64,000 bases of DNA from JAPLST01 sp964397565 (GCA_964397565.1 CAYNJC010000019.1:17252-81251); one strand, 5' to 3'. Shown: positions 44,163-53,744, counted from the first letter of the stretch. Notes: generated by a model not told the origin, from the letters alone. Numbers and translations are program-made.

Positions 44163-44297
44163 ACATATTACTAATGAATGCGCTTACTTGGTGTCATGCC
44201 AATTGTGGCCGCGGGCGCTGACCGCGGCTGCAGAAGCCGCCCTCACCGCGGGCGGCTACCAGGACGCGGCAAAGGAGAAAGCGCGCTCATTAGTAGC
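44163..44297. repeat. right arm of the ~135-bp inverted repeat, empty site
   Basis: Reverse complement of 41023-41210 minus the 56-bp insertion. The arms enclose about 3 kb containing the Rhs fragment, the beta-helix gene and the RAYT remnant. Confidence 0.9.
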
Positions 44298-44415
44298 AGG
44301 TATTTCCGTGCAAGTGCAGCAAGCGGGAGTCTGGTTGTATTCATGGCGGGAGAATAGTGCCGGGTGTGTGCAGATCACATTTTCCGAAGAGCGGCTACAC
44401 TCTGCTGTGTGCTCT

Positions 44416-44577
44416 TCCCGCCGGGCCGCGCGGCGCTCCTGCAAGTACGCCGCACGCTGGGCGTCGAAAAACGCGCGCACGGGCACCTGCCGGTAATCCG
44501 GATAGGTCCACGGCAAAACGTCGAATTGCGCGCCTTTGACTAGCAACGTCACCTCCGCACAAATGCCGTCGCGCAAA
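44416..44577 (-). pseudogene. duplicated 3' end of the DUF4416 gene
   Basis: It encodes RDGICAEVTLLVKGAQFDVL, PWTYPDYRQVPVRAFFDAQR and AAYLQERRAARREE. These correspond to the last ~55 residues of the intact DUF4416 protein at 46938-47504, and the DNA is similarly close. The 5' two thirds are absent and the frame runs on into unrelated sequence. It is a direct repeat of 46952-47124 and brackets the symporter gene. Confidence 0.85.
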
Positions 44578-44685
44578 TAGCCGCAATGTTTTGCAGCCGC
44601 ATCGGGCGATCACAAGGATCGCCCCTACCATCGCGTGATGTACAACGCCGGAGTTGAGACGTTCACGTGATCCGGCGCATTACAC

Positions 44686-44714
44686 TTTACTTACTGCCAC
44701 GTTCCTGCTACAAT
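44686..44714 (+). promoter_or_regulatory. putative promoter of the symporter gene
   Basis: TTTACT (44686-44691), a 17-nt spacer, TACAAT (44709-44714), with a ~120-nt leader. The -35 is weak. Confidence 0.4.
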
Positions 44715-44842
44715 TCTTTGCGCGGCGGTGGCGCAGGGAGTTGTCGCGCACGTTTTGACACTGCGTGGAGCAATCCACACGTGCTGTTGTTCTGGTTGCA
44801 CCGGGTGCAGGTAATGATGAACCGTGAACACATGGAAGCTCT

Positions 44843-46870
44843 GTGAGTCTGAGTTTGATTGACCTGATGATCGTCGGCATACCGTGTGCCGTGGTGTTCG
44901 GTGTGGCGCTCTTCATGCGGCGGTATCTGCGAAGCGTGGCGGATTTTCTGGCGGCCAGCCGGTGCGCCGGCCGGTACGTCATCTGCACGGCAGTCGCCGA
45001 GACGGGCGCGTGGGGCATGGGCTTCATCTCATGGCTGGAGGCCTTCTCGAAGACCGGCTTCTCCCTTAGTCTGTGGAGCACCTTCAGCGGCTTCGTCTAC
45101 TTCATTCTCGGCTTGATCGGGTTCGTGGTCTATCGCTACCGGCAGACGCGCGCCTTGACTTTCCATCAGTTCTTCGAGGTGCGCTACAGCCGCGGCGTGC
45201 GCGTCCTGGCCAGTTTCCTGAATGTGTTCTCGGGGCTCTTCAGTTTCGGCATTGCGCCGGCGGCCTGCGCGCGCTTTTTCGTCTACTTTCTGGGCATGCC
45301 GGAACACACGTTCATCGCGGGCCTGCACGTGCCGACCTTTATGATTCTCATGACCCTCTTTATCGGCGCGAGCCTGTACCTGACCTTGTCGGGCGGGCAG
45401 ATCAGCGTGATGGTGACCGACTGCCTCGAAGGCCTGATATCGGGCGTGTTCTATCTCGTGGTGTCCTTCACGATCCTGGCGCTGGTCTCGCATGCGCAGG
45501 TGGAAAAGGCGCTGTTGGCGGGCCCGCCGGGCAAATCCTTGATCAACCCGTTTGACATTGGCAAGCAACCGGACTTCAATGGATGGTTCGTGGTGATCGG
45601 CCTGCTGATGAACCTCTACTACTACCGCGGTTCGGGCTGGAGCCAGGGCTTCGTCGCGGCCGCCAAGAGCCCGCATGAAAGCAAGATGGCCGGCATTCTC
45701 GGCATGTGGCGCCAATTCGCCGGCGTGGTGATGGGCGGCCTCGTCTCGGTCGGCGCGCTGACGCTGCTCAATCACCCGGCCTTTGCCGACAAAGCCGCCG
45801 CGGTGCAGCAGCAACTGAGCCGCATCAGCAATCCGCAGTTGCAAACCCAATTGCGCATGCCGCTGGCGCTGGGCATGCTGCTGCCGATCGGCGCAAAGGG
45901 CGCGTTCCTCGCCATCGCCCTGTTCGGCCTCGTGGCGGGCATGGGCTCGGCCATGCTCAATTTCGGCAGCACGGTGATCCAGGATGTCGTTTTACCGTTC
46001 CGCAAGACCGCATTCGAGCCGCAACAACACATCCGCATCCTGCGCTGGGCGGTCATCGGCATCGGCGTGTTCGCCCTGCTGTTCAGCGCGATCTACAAAC
46101 CCGTGGATTATCTCACAATGATTCTCGCCTTGTTCGGCGCGATTTACCTGGGCGGCATCGGCGCCCCCACGCTCGGCGGCTTGTATTGGAAAAAAGGCAC
46201 CACCCAGGGTGCCTACACTTCGCTGATCACCGGCGCGACGGTGGCCTTGCTCGGCCAATTGTTACAGCAAGGCTGGACCTGGATTGCGCCGCATCTGGCG
46301 CAGCTCGCCGGGCCGGGGCCCTGCGCGGAGTATCTCACCGCCCACGCGGCCCGCTGCCCGCTGAACGGCCAGATCCTCGCGTTCATCAGCGTCTTCTGCG
46401 CCGGCTCGTCGTATGTTGTCGTCTCGTTGATCACGTGCAAGCAAAACTATGACATGGACCGCCTGTTGCATCGCGGCAAGTACGCGGTCGCGTCGGACGT
46501 GCAACTGCAGCAGCCCGCCGTGCGTGGGAGATTCTGGTGGCTGGCCAAGTTCATCGGCATTGATGAGCAGTACACCCGCGGCGACAAATTCCTGGCGTGG
46601 GGCATGTTCTCGTGGTCGGCCTTCTGGCAAATCCTGGCGGTGATCATCCTCGCTTGGAACCTCTTCCTCAAGCGCTGGAGCGACCACTGGTGGTTCAACT
46701 ACACCTGGGCCACCGGCATTATTCTGCCCCTCGCCATCGGCGTGGCGACCACCGTGTGGTTCACGTTCGGCGGCACGATCGACTTGTTCCGCCTGCTCAA
46801 AGCGCTGCGCCTGGTCAAGCCGGACCACTCGGACGACGGGCGCGTGCTGCACGAACCGGCTGCGCGATAA
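44843..46870 (+). CDS. sodium:solute symporter (SSS) family transporter
   Basis: 675 residues with 13-15 predicted transmembrane helices and the SSS pattern. The N-terminal helix is followed by DFLAASRCAGRYVICTAVAETG, then the GWSQGFVAAAKSPHESKMAGIL region and GAIYLGGIGAPTLGGLYW. A long hydrophilic loop (about 545-590) precedes the last helices. It imports an unknown solute (sugar, amino acid or organic acid class) with Na+. The start is GTG at 44843 with GGAAG a few nt upstream; an ATG just before it is out of frame. It is flanked by direct repeats of the DUF4416 gene end, which suggests insertion. Confidence 0.85.
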   Translation: MSLSLIDLMIVGIPCAVVFGVALFMRRYLRSVADFLAASRCAGRYVICTAVAETGAWGMGFISWLEAFSKTGFSLSLWSTFSGFVYFILGLIGFVVYRYRQTRALTFHQFFEVRYSRGVRVLASFLNVFSGLFSFGIAPAACARFFVYFLGMPEHTFIAGLHVPTFMILMTLFIGASLYLTLSGGQISVMVTDCLEGLISGVFYLVVSFTILALVSHAQVEKALLAGPPGKSLINPFDIGKQPDFNGWFVVIGLLMNLYYYRGSGWSQGFVAAAKSPHESKMAGILGMWRQFAGVVMGGLVSVGALTLLNHPAFADKAAAVQQQLSRISNPQLQTQLRMPLALGMLLPIGAKGAFLAIALFGLVAGMGSAMLNFGSTVIQDVVLPFRKTAFEPQQHIRILRWAVIGIGVFALLFSAIYKPVDYLTMILALFGAIYLGGIGAPTLGGLYWKKGTTQGAYTSLITGATVALLGQLLQQGWTWIAPHLAQLAGPGPCAEYLTAHAARCPLNGQILAFISVFCAGSSYVVVSLITCKQNYDMDRLLHRGKYAVASDVQLQQPAVRGRFWWLAKFIGIDEQYTRGDKFLAWGMFSWSAFWQILAVIILAWNLFLKRWSDHWWFNYTWATGIILPLAIGVATTVWFTFGGTIDLFRLLKALRLVKPDHSDDGRVLHEPAAR

Positions 46871-46937
46871 CGCGGATCCGAGCGCATAAATCTGCATGGT
46901 GTCCGGCGTCTGCACTTGATAGTTTGGGGCGATTGCT

Positions 46938-47504
46938 TTATGGCTGCGCTGTGTTCTCTTCACGCCGCGCGATGCGGCGGGCCTGCAAATACGCCGCCCG
47001 CTGGGCGTCGAAAAACGCGCGCACCTGCGCCTGCCGGTAATCCGGATAGGTCCACGGCAAGACGTCGAATTGCGCGCCTTTGACTAGCAACGTCACTTCC
47101 GCATAAATGCCGTCGCGCAAATATATGCGATGGCTGAAATTCTTGCAGCTTGCCAGAATGAGACTGTGCGCGGTCAGCAAGCCCGGATCAAGATTGAGCG
47201 TGCGCCGGCCGTCCACCGCGCTGGCGTGCTCAAGGGCATTCGTGCGCAGCTTGATGCTGGCCAAGTCGCCCGGCTGCACCAGCGTGCGAAAGACGCAATA
47301 CCAGCGCGTCAAGGCCGTACCCATTTCCGGTTGATAATATGTGGTCAGATTGAAGGGCAGGGCATCCGTCGCCGCCCGCACCGGGCCGAACTCCGCCACG
47401 AGCTGCTGGGTAATCGCGGCGACCGTGTGCCGCGCCGTGTGCAGCACACCCATGAGCAGCATGACCGCCTCCGGCTCGCCCGGCGCGCTCATCTGGATGT
47501 CCAT
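46938..47504 (-). CDS. DUF4416 family protein
   Basis: 188 residues, close to the family length. Conserved segments are ALPFNLTTYYQPEMG near the middle of the first half, IKLRTNALE, GRRTLNLDPGLL, ASCKNFSHRIYLRDGIYAEVTL and PWTYPDYR. The family is widespread in thermophiles, delta-proteobacteria and PVC bacteria, with unknown function. ATG 47504 gives the usual N-terminus. The 3' ~170 bp are duplicated at 44416-44577. Convergent with the symporter gene. Confidence 0.85.
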   Translation of the reverse strand: MDIQMSAPGEPEAVMLLMGVLHTARHTVAAITQQLVAEFGPVRAATDALPFNLTTYYQPEMGTALTRWYCVFRTLVQPGDLASIKLRTNALEHASAVDGRRTLNLDPGLLTAHSLILASCKNFSHRIYLRDGIYAEVTLLVKGAQFDVLPWTYPDYRQAQVRAFFDAQRAAYLQARRIARREENTAQP

Positions 47505-47637
47505 GGTGCAGATTGCATACCGGACTCTTTAACAAAGAGAACAAGCGAACGGAAAGAGTCAACCAACAAAATTGCACATAATGGCTTGCTGACTCTTTTC
47601 ACTCTAATCCTCTCTTTTGCCCTCTTCGTAAAATAGT

Positions 47638-48879
47638 CTAGTTAGGCTGGCGCTCGGCCGCGCTGGTCAGCAGTGCGCACAAGCCGCGCGCCACATGCGC
47701 AATCGTCTTGCGGCGCACATCAATGGCAATGATCTCGCGATTGCATTGCGCCAGAAAGATGCCGGAGCACGGGGCAAAGCCAATGCCGAAATAGGCGGCC
47801 TGCGGCAGTGGCGCAATCACGTCGGTCACGCCGCCCATGCTGATCTCGATCCCACGCGCCGTGTAGACGGTCACGGTCATGTCGGCCGCGACAAATATGT
47901 TGGTGTACTTTTGATAATGTGCCGGCGTCCAGATCCAGGCCGGCTCGACCGGCGCCGTGTCAGCGCGCTGCCATGTCGACGTTGCAGAATCGAGTTCGTG
48001 TTGCCAGCGCTGCAGCCCGGCACTGCAGACCAGCCCCGCGCCATCCCGCGCCCAACCAAGAAATGTCGGCGCGGCATCCGTCGGTGCGGCCATGTGGGAG
48101 ATTTCGCCGCCAGTCTTGACGTTGCAGACCCGCACCATGCCGCCATCCACATACGCCAGCCGCTGCAGGTCCGGCGCCAGCGCCACGCATGCGGGATTTG
48201 ACTGCGCACAGGTCATCAAAAATTCTTCCGGCGCACGATTCGTGGCTCCGGTATAGCGCGCCAGCGTCACCGTGTTGGTAATCCCCAGCACCAGCGTGTT
48301 GGTGGTTAGCGCCGCCACGCGATAGCCGTGGTATGGCAGCGCGCTGTTGAGGAGCATCAGCCCGCCGCTCGCCAAGTCGCACGCCACCACGCCGCGCTGC
48401 TCCAGCGCGGCATACACCAGCAAGCCATCGCCGGCCGCAAACCCCTGCGCCGCGGGTTCAAACTGATAGCCGGCCGGCATCTGCGGCTGCCCCATCTGGG
48501 CTTGCGTGACCACGCCCGGCAGTGCACTGACCAGATTCGCCGCCAGCAGTACCAGCGCCAGTTTCGTCACCACCGCATCGCGCAGCCAATACCGCGCGAT
48601 CAGCACTTCGACGGTCGTGCGCAAGGCCAGTGTGATCAGGGCGTGCAGCGTCAGAATCAGCGCAAAATACGTGCGCAAATAATAAAGATTGGTCAACACT
48701 GTTTCATAGCGTTGCGCCAACATGCCCATCACAATCATCGCGACAATGAACGACACGACATTCATCAGCACGCTGATGCCGGTCGCACGCGCCCAAGACA
48801 GGCCGAAAAAGCGCTGTAACGCCAGCGCATCCAGCGCCAGCGTGAACAAGACCAAACACACCAAAAACGCAATATCCAT
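47638..48879 (-). CDS. membrane protein with C-terminal beta-propeller-like domain
   Basis: 413 residues. The first ~125 hold four predicted transmembrane helices (FLVCLVLFTLALDALAL, GISVLMNVVSFIVAMIVMGM, YFALILTLHALITLAL, TKLALVLLAANLVSAL). The rest is beta-rich with WD/PQQ-like strands (GLLVYAALEQRGVVACDLASGG minus ends, RLAYVDGGMVRVCNVKTGGE), predicting a six- or seven-bladed propeller in the periplasm. The start was moved to the internal ATG 48879. No family is recognised. It lies 93 nt downstream of capD and may be co-transcribed. Confidence 0.65.
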   Translation of the reverse strand: MDIAFLVCLVLFTLALDALALQRFFGLSWARATGISVLMNVVSFIVAMIVMGMLAQRYETVLTNLYYLRTYFALILTLHALITLALRTTVEVLIARYWLRDAVVTKLALVLLAANLVSALPGVVTQAQMGQPQMPAGYQFEPAAQGFAAGDGLLVYAALEQRGVVACDLASGGLMLLNSALPYHGYRVAALTTNTLVLGITNTVTLARYTGATNRAPEEFLMTCAQSNPACVALAPDLQRLAYVDGGMVRVCNVKTGGEISHMAAPTDAAPTFLGWARDGAGLVCSAGLQRWQHELDSATSTWQRADTAPVEPAWIWTPAHYQKYTNIFVAADMTVTVYTARGIEISMGGVTDVIAPLPQAAYFGIGFAPCSGIFLAQCNREIIAIDVRRKTIAHVARGLCALLTSAAERQPN

Positions 48880-48927
48880 TACCACAACTCCATGCTCGCA
48901 ATTAGCTGCTGCCTAGGCTTCCATCGC

Positions 48928-48964
48928 CCCATTCATCCACTCTTCCATCCTTCCAATCATCCAC
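48928..48964. repeat. degenerate ATCCA(T/C)TCTTCC minisatellite
   Basis: CATTCATCCACTCTTCCATC-type units are repeated with drift in the gap before the propeller protein gene. Confidence 0.5.
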
Positions 48965-48971
48965 CTCTGCA

Positions 48972-50870
48972 CTACCCCGCCTGCTCATCCGGCGTGTATT
49001 CCGGCACAATCTCGCGCAGGCATTCATAAATCCGCGGCACATTGCCGACCGTCGCGACGGCGATCAAATCCGCGATTTTCTCCTGCAAATCGCCGACCAA
49101 CGGCGGGGCCGAGCGCGCCACCAGGATTTTCTCAAAGCGGGTGCGCTGCTCGCTGCCCTCGTACATCAGCTCCTCATGCAGCTTCTCGCCCGGGCGCAAA
49201 CCGGTGAAGACGATGTCAATGTCAACGTTCGGCTGTTTGCCCATCAATTGAATCAGGTTGCGTGCCAAGTCCAAGATACGAACAGGTTCGCCCATATTCA
49301 AAATAAAGATTTCGCCACCGGTGCCCAAGGTCGCCGCTTCCAGCACCAACTGGGCCGCCTCCGGGATCAACATGAAATAGCGCGTGATCTCCGGATGCGT
49401 CACCGTCACCGGCCCGCCCTGGATGATTTGCTCTTTAAAGAGCGGCAGGACACTACCCGAGGAATCAAGCACATTGCCGAAGCGGACCGAGATGAAATTT
49501 GTCTGGCTGATCGTGTTGAAGGCCTGCACATACAGCTCGGCGACACGCTTTGTCGCCCCCATGATGCTCGAGGGCCGCACGGCTTTGTCGGTCGAAATCA
49601 TGACACATTCGCGGCAGCCCACTTTGTCGGCCGCGTGCACCACATTCATCGTGCCCTTGATATTGTTCAGGACGGCCTCGACCGGGTTGCGCTCCATGAT
49701 CGGCACGTGTTTGTAGGCCGCCGCGTGAAACACCAGCGTCGGCGCGTGCTGCTCAAAAATCGCGCGCAAGCGGTTCTCGTTCTTGATGTCGGCAATGTAC
49801 GGGAAAATCGGCAGGGCCGGGTACTTGCGCCGCAATTCCTTGTTAATCTGGTAGACGTTGAACTCGGACAATTCGACCAGCACCAGCTCGCGCGGCCCGT
49901 ACATCGCAATCTGGCGGCACAGTTCACTACCGATCGAGCCACCGCCGCCGGTCACCAGCACAATCCGGTCATGGACGGCTTCGCGAATCCGCACCGCATC
50001 CAGCCGCACCGGCTCGCGCCGCAGAATGTCGGTGATGTCCACCGCGCGCAGATCCGAAATCGTGACGCGGCCGTCGACAATGTCGGTCACGGATGGCAAG
50101 GTCTTGAAGCGCACACCCATCGTCGTGCAGGTCTCGATGATCTCGCGCAGCGCGCGGCCCGACGCCGACGGAATCGCAATCAGCACTTCCTCGATGAACA
50201 GCGTGTGAATCAGCGTCGGCAGGTCGGCGCGCGTGCCGATCACCGGCACGCCTTGCAGCAGCATGTTTTGTTTGCGCGGGTCATCGTCCACGAAGCCGCG
50301 CACATTGTAGGTCAACGCCGGGTTGCCGATGATTTCCCGCAGCAGCATCACGCCCGCGTCGCCCGCGCCGACAATGATCACATTGGTCGTGCCCTTGCGC
50401 CGCCACGCGATCAATTCTTTTTTGATGCGCAGCGAGAAGCGCAGCACGACCAGAATCACCGTCAGCACCAGCCAGTCGCCGACAAACACGCTCGGCCAGA
50501 ACGTCGCGCCCAACGGCTTGAGAATCGGCCGATAGATCAGCAGCACACACGTGCTGAACAACACGCTGCTGTATACCGTCGCCTGCACAATCCGCAGGCA
50601 ATCACGCAAGCCGGCGTAGCGCCAGCCACTGCGGTACAATCCAAAATGCGCGAAGAACGCCAGCCGCAACGGCACCAGCAGCGGCAGCGTGTACAGCCAG
50701 GTGCGATAGCCCAGGGTGACTTCGCTCATGAGGCGCAAATCTTCGCGCAACAGCAGCCGGCCGAAAATCACCGCTGCATACGACCCGACGGCCAGACTGA
50801 TGTCCAGCACCAGCAACAACCAGGCCCGGCTGTCACGCACGTTAAACCAGGTTCGTACCGTGGGTCTCAT
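48972..50870 (-). CDS. FlaA1/CapD-type nucleotide-sugar 4,6-dehydratase/epimerase
   Basis: A 632-residue membrane enzyme of surface polysaccharide synthesis. The first ~145 residues carry four transmembrane helices. Next comes a CoA-binding-like Rossmann fold (NVIIVGAGDAGVML), then the SDR catalytic domain with VTGGGGSIGSE, FHAAAYKHVPIME and MISTDKAVRPSSIMGATKR (catalytic Lys/Met region). The usual substrate is UDP-GlcNAc. Its ATG overlaps the upstream glycosyltransferase stop (ATGA), which places it in a surface-glycan operon with the DegT aminotransferase. Confidence 0.9.
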   Translation of the reverse strand: MRPTVRTWFNVRDSRAWLLLVLDISLAVGSYAAVIFGRLLLREDLRLMSEVTLGYRTWLYTLPLLVPLRLAFFAHFGLYRSGWRYAGLRDCLRIVQATVYSSVLFSTCVLLIYRPILKPLGATFWPSVFVGDWLVLTVILVVLRFSLRIKKELIAWRRKGTTNVIIVGAGDAGVMLLREIIGNPALTYNVRGFVDDDPRKQNMLLQGVPVIGTRADLPTLIHTLFIEEVLIAIPSASGRALREIIETCTTMGVRFKTLPSVTDIVDGRVTISDLRAVDITDILRREPVRLDAVRIREAVHDRIVLVTGGGGSIGSELCRQIAMYGPRELVLVELSEFNVYQINKELRRKYPALPIFPYIADIKNENRLRAIFEQHAPTLVFHAAAYKHVPIMERNPVEAVLNNIKGTMNVVHAADKVGCRECVMISTDKAVRPSSIMGATKRVAELYVQAFNTISQTNFISVRFGNVLDSSGSVLPLFKEQIIQGGPVTVTHPEITRYFMLIPEAAQLVLEAATLGTGGEIFILNMGEPVRILDLARNLIQLMGKQPNVDIDIVFTGLRPGEKLHEELMYEGSEQRTRFEKILVARSAPPLVGDLQEKIADLIAVATVGNVPRIYECLREIVPEYTPDEQAG

Positions 50871-52558
50871 GGGCTACTCCTGCGCAGGGCCCGCAAGGCA
50901 TATTTCTTGGTGTCCGGCACGGCCAGCGGCAGCGGCTGGTACGCATTCGTCAACAGCGGCAGCAACGACGCCTGCCATGGATCGTTCACATTCACCAGCA
51001 GCACATCCGTGCTCGTCATTTGTTGCAGGGCGACGGAATTGCTCGCGGCAAACGGCAGGACGACATGGCGGGTCTGCGCATAATAGCTGACCAAAAACAG
51101 ATCCGGCGGCGCAATCAACGCGGTGAGATTCGTGTGCGCGTTACGCAATGCCAACCCGCACGTCTTCAGCGGCACGCGGTTCCAATCGCGCGGCAACACG
51201 GCCGCCACCGCCAAAATGAAAAACCCGAGATAATACGCGCTGTGCACCAGCACGCGCTGCCGCGCGCCCCATTGTGCCTGCCACATGAGCGGCGCGCCAA
51301 ACACGACCGCCAAAGGCACCACAATACTGAGCGCATGCCGCTCCGAAAAATAGTAGGTGTTGGCCGTGTAGCGCGCAAAGACCGCCCCAAACCCGCCCAG
51401 CAGCAGCACTCCCATGATGACCAGCGGATCGTCCAGCCGCAACGCCCGCCGGCGCACCAGATACCAGATGCCCGCCACGCAGCCAAACAGGCCGATCCCG
51501 TGGGTCGCGCGCCAGATGCCGTCGGCAATCTCAGCCGCAAACAAGGCCCCGCGCCGCCGCTTCACTAATTTGAAGAAATTGACGCGCTGCAACGCATCCA
51601 CGTCAATGCGCCCGTCCGGCATGAACATCTCAGCCTTGTTCACCTGCAGCGGGTCGGCCGCGCGCGTCACGCGCGTGCCCAGCGAATAGCCTTTGTTCAA
51701 ATTGTCCAGCCGCGCAAAATGCCAACGGCCCGTCAGTGCATGTGCGCCAAAGATCACGGCCATGCCCAGCGCCAGCACACACGCCACCAGCACGCCGGCG
51801 CGCGCCACCCGCGCCACCGCCGCATACGGCCGCGCACTGTGCGCATACGCCAGCAGCAGCGTCAGCGCGCAACATGCCAGCACGCCAAAGCCTTCGACGC
51901 GAAACAGCCCGGCAATCAGCAAACTCACGCCGGCGCCGAGCAGCCGCGCCACGCACCAGCGCCGCGCATCGCTCTGCACCACCGCACCCAGGAACCACAT
52001 CAAGCCCAGCAATTCAAAAAACACATAGGGCGTCTCGCGCAACACTTCCGTGCTCAACTCGCACAGCAAGGGATTCAGCGCCACATACGCGCCGGCAAAA
52101 TAGGCCGGGATCACGCCGAAATAGCGCAGCGCAATCCGAAACACCGGCACGACCAGCAGCGTGCCCAACAGGATATTGAGCGTCAGCGCCGCTGTCTCCA
52201 AACTCACCGGCGTTACTGCATTGAGTGCCGTGTGCGTCGCGCTGATGACAATCGGAAACAAGTTGAAATCGCGCAGGTTGAATGCTGCCGACCAGTCACC
52301 CCGCGAGACGCACTGCGCCCATTCAAGATAACGCGCGCCGTCCACGGCAATGACGCCGCGCATCCACAGCGCGCACAGCCGCACCACCAGCGCCGTCGCC
52401 AGCACAATCGCCAGCGCCACACCCGGCCGCTGCGCCAGTGTGCTTCCGGCGATAGATCTGCAATGTGGGAGCGACTTCAGGTCGCGATTCTGCTCTTGTC
52501 GCCAGCTGAACTGGCTCCCACCTTCGACCGGCACATTACTCATTGGGCTTTCAGTCAT
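50867..52558 (-). CDS. GT-C (family 39-like) membrane glycosyltransferase
   Basis: 563 residues with 11-12 predicted transmembrane helices. An Asp in the first periplasmic loop (VIAVDGARYLEWA) and LNPLLCELSTEVLRETPY match polyprenol-phosphate-sugar-dependent ArnT/PMT-type enzymes. It transfers a sugar from a lipid carrier to lipid or protein on the outer face of the membrane. The first ~40 residues are encoded by a dispersed repeat (52455-52541), so the native start may be the GTG at 52420 immediately before the first helix. It overlaps capD by 4 nt. Confidence 0.75.
   Translation of the reverse strand: MTESPMSNVPVEGGSQFSWRQEQNRDLKSLPHCRSIAGSTLAQRPGVALAIVLATALVVRLCALWMRGVIAVDGARYLEWAQCVSRGDWSAAFNLRDFNLFPIVISATHTALNAVTPVSLETAALTLNILLGTLLVVPVFRIALRYFGVIPAYFAGAYVALNPLLCELSTEVLRETPYVFFELLGLMWFLGAVVQSDARRWCVARLLGAGVSLLIAGLFRVEGFGVLACCALTLLLAYAHSARPYAAVARVARAGVLVACVLALGMAVIFGAHALTGRWHFARLDNLNKGYSLGTRVTRAADPLQVNKAEMFMPDGRIDVDALQRVNFFKLVKRRRGALFAAEIADGIWRATHGIGLFGCVAGIWYLVRRRALRLDDPLVIMGVLLLGGFGAVFARYTANTYYFSERHALSIVVPLAVVFGAPLMWQAQWGARQRVLVHSAYYLGFFILAVAAVLPRDWNRVPLKTCGLALRNAHTNLTALIAPPDLFLVSYYAQTRHVVLPFAASNSVALQQMTSTDVLLVNVNDPWQASLLPLLTNAYQPLPLAVPDTKKYALRALRRSSP
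52455..52541. repeat. GTGGGAGC hairpin repeat within the glycosyltransferase 5' end
   Basis: GTGGGAGCGACTTCAGGTCG forms a stem, followed by CGCCAGCTGAACTGGCTCCC and TTCGACCGGCACATT, shared with 40976-41014. It resembles the GTGGGAGCG REPs common in other high-GC genomes. Confidence 0.65.
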
Positions 52559-52576
52559 CGCCTCGCCGTGTTTTGC

Positions 52577-53734
52577 TCATCCGCGCTGTCCCGCTGGCGC
52601 TTGCTGCTTCAGCCATGCCGCCAGTTCCGCCACGACCTGCTGTACATGCGCGCGCGGCAGGCGATTGTAAAACGGCAGCGCAATGCTGCGGGCACTGACC
52701 GACTCCGTCACCGGAAACATGCCCGGCCCATAGCCCAGCTCATCGCGATACAATGGCTGCAAATGAATGCACGGGAAATATTGATTGCAGCCAATCCCCC
52801 GCCCGCGCAACTGTGTGATCAAAGCGTTGCGCTGTTCTTCGGCATACCCCGCCGGCAGTTGCACGACATAGACAAACCAGCTGCGCGTCATGCCCGCCGG
52901 CGGCGTCGCCGGGCGCACCACCTCGGGCGCCTGCGCCGCCAGTTCCTCGTCATACCACGCCGCCACTTGCGCGCGCGCCGCCAGCATCTCGTCAATCCGC
53001 TCGAGCTGCGCAATGCCCAGCGCGCAATTGATGTCGCTCAAGCGATAGTTGTATCCCAGCCGCGCATGGCTCAGCCAGCCCATACCGTCGTCGCGCCCCT
53101 GGTTGCGCATCGAGAGCGCCAGTCGCGCAATGTCGTCGCGATTCGTGACCAGCATGCCGCCTTCGCCGGTCGTCATCTGTTTGTTGGGATAAAAGCCAAA
53201 TGTGCCGCAATCGCCCAGCCCGCCTGCGCACACCCCGTCAATGCGCGCGCCCAGCGCCTCGCAGGCATCCTCGATCACCGCCAGCCCGTGCTCCCGCGCA
53301 AGGCGCAGGATCGCCGCCATGTCAGCCGGCAGGCCAAACACATGCACCGGCAAAATCGCTTTTGTGCGCGGCGTGATCGCCGCCGCAATGCGCGCCGCAT
53401 CAATGTTCAGTGTCAGCGGATCAATGTCGACAAACACCGGCTTGGCGCGCTCGAACAAGGCGCAATTCGCCGAGGCCACAAACGAAAACGGCGTCGTGAT
53501 CACTTCGTCGCCCGCGCCGATCTCCAGTGCGCGCACGCACAGGTGCAGTGCGCACGTGCCGCTGCTCAGCGCCACCGCGTGGCGCGTCCCGACATACGCC
53601 GCGAAGCGCTGCTCGAACTCCGGCAACCGCGGCCCGAGACTCAAGTGCGGCGTGCGCAGCGTTGCAACGACCGCGTCAATCTCGCGCTGCGTAATGTCCG
53701 GCTGGGACAGCGGAATGTGGGTGGGTGGTGCCAT
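52577..53734 (-). CDS. DegT/DnrJ/EryC1/StrS PLP aminotransferase
   Basis: 385 residues. It aminates keto-sugar nucleotides. Motifs are IPLSQPDIT at the start, ALSSGTCALHL (PLP phosphate), VDIDPLTLNID, VIEDACEALGA (Asp binding PLP nitrogen) and FGFYPNKQMTTGEGGM, with the Schiff-base Lys. The family partner CapD/FlaA1 lies two genes downstream, so the pair likely makes an amino-deoxy sugar for a surface polymer. The start at 53734 gives the standard N-terminus, 10 nt after the M42 gene. Confidence 0.9.
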   Translation of the reverse strand: MAPPTHIPLSQPDITQREIDAVVATLRTPHLSLGPRLPEFEQRFAAYVGTRHAVALSSGTCALHLCVRALEIGAGDEVITTPFSFVASANCALFERAKPVFVDIDPLTLNIDAARIAAAITPRTKAILPVHVFGLPADMAAILRLAREHGLAVIEDACEALGARIDGVCAGGLGDCGTFGFYPNKQMTTGEGGMLVTNRDDIARLALSMRNQGRDDGMGWLSHARLGYNYRLSDINCALGIAQLERIDEMLAARAQVAAWYDEELAAQAPEVVRPATPPAGMTRSWFVYVVQLPAGYAEEQRNALITQLRGRGIGCNQYFPCIHLQPLYRDELGYGPGMFPVTESVSARSIALPFYNRLPRAHVQQVVAELAAWLKQQAPAGQRG

Positions 53735-53744
53735 GGGCCTCGCC

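Noticed and set aside
44256..44576. 106-codon reverse frame as an independent small gene
   Set aside because: Its first half duplicates the end of the DUF4416 protein and the rest is repeat DNA, so it is a gene fragment.
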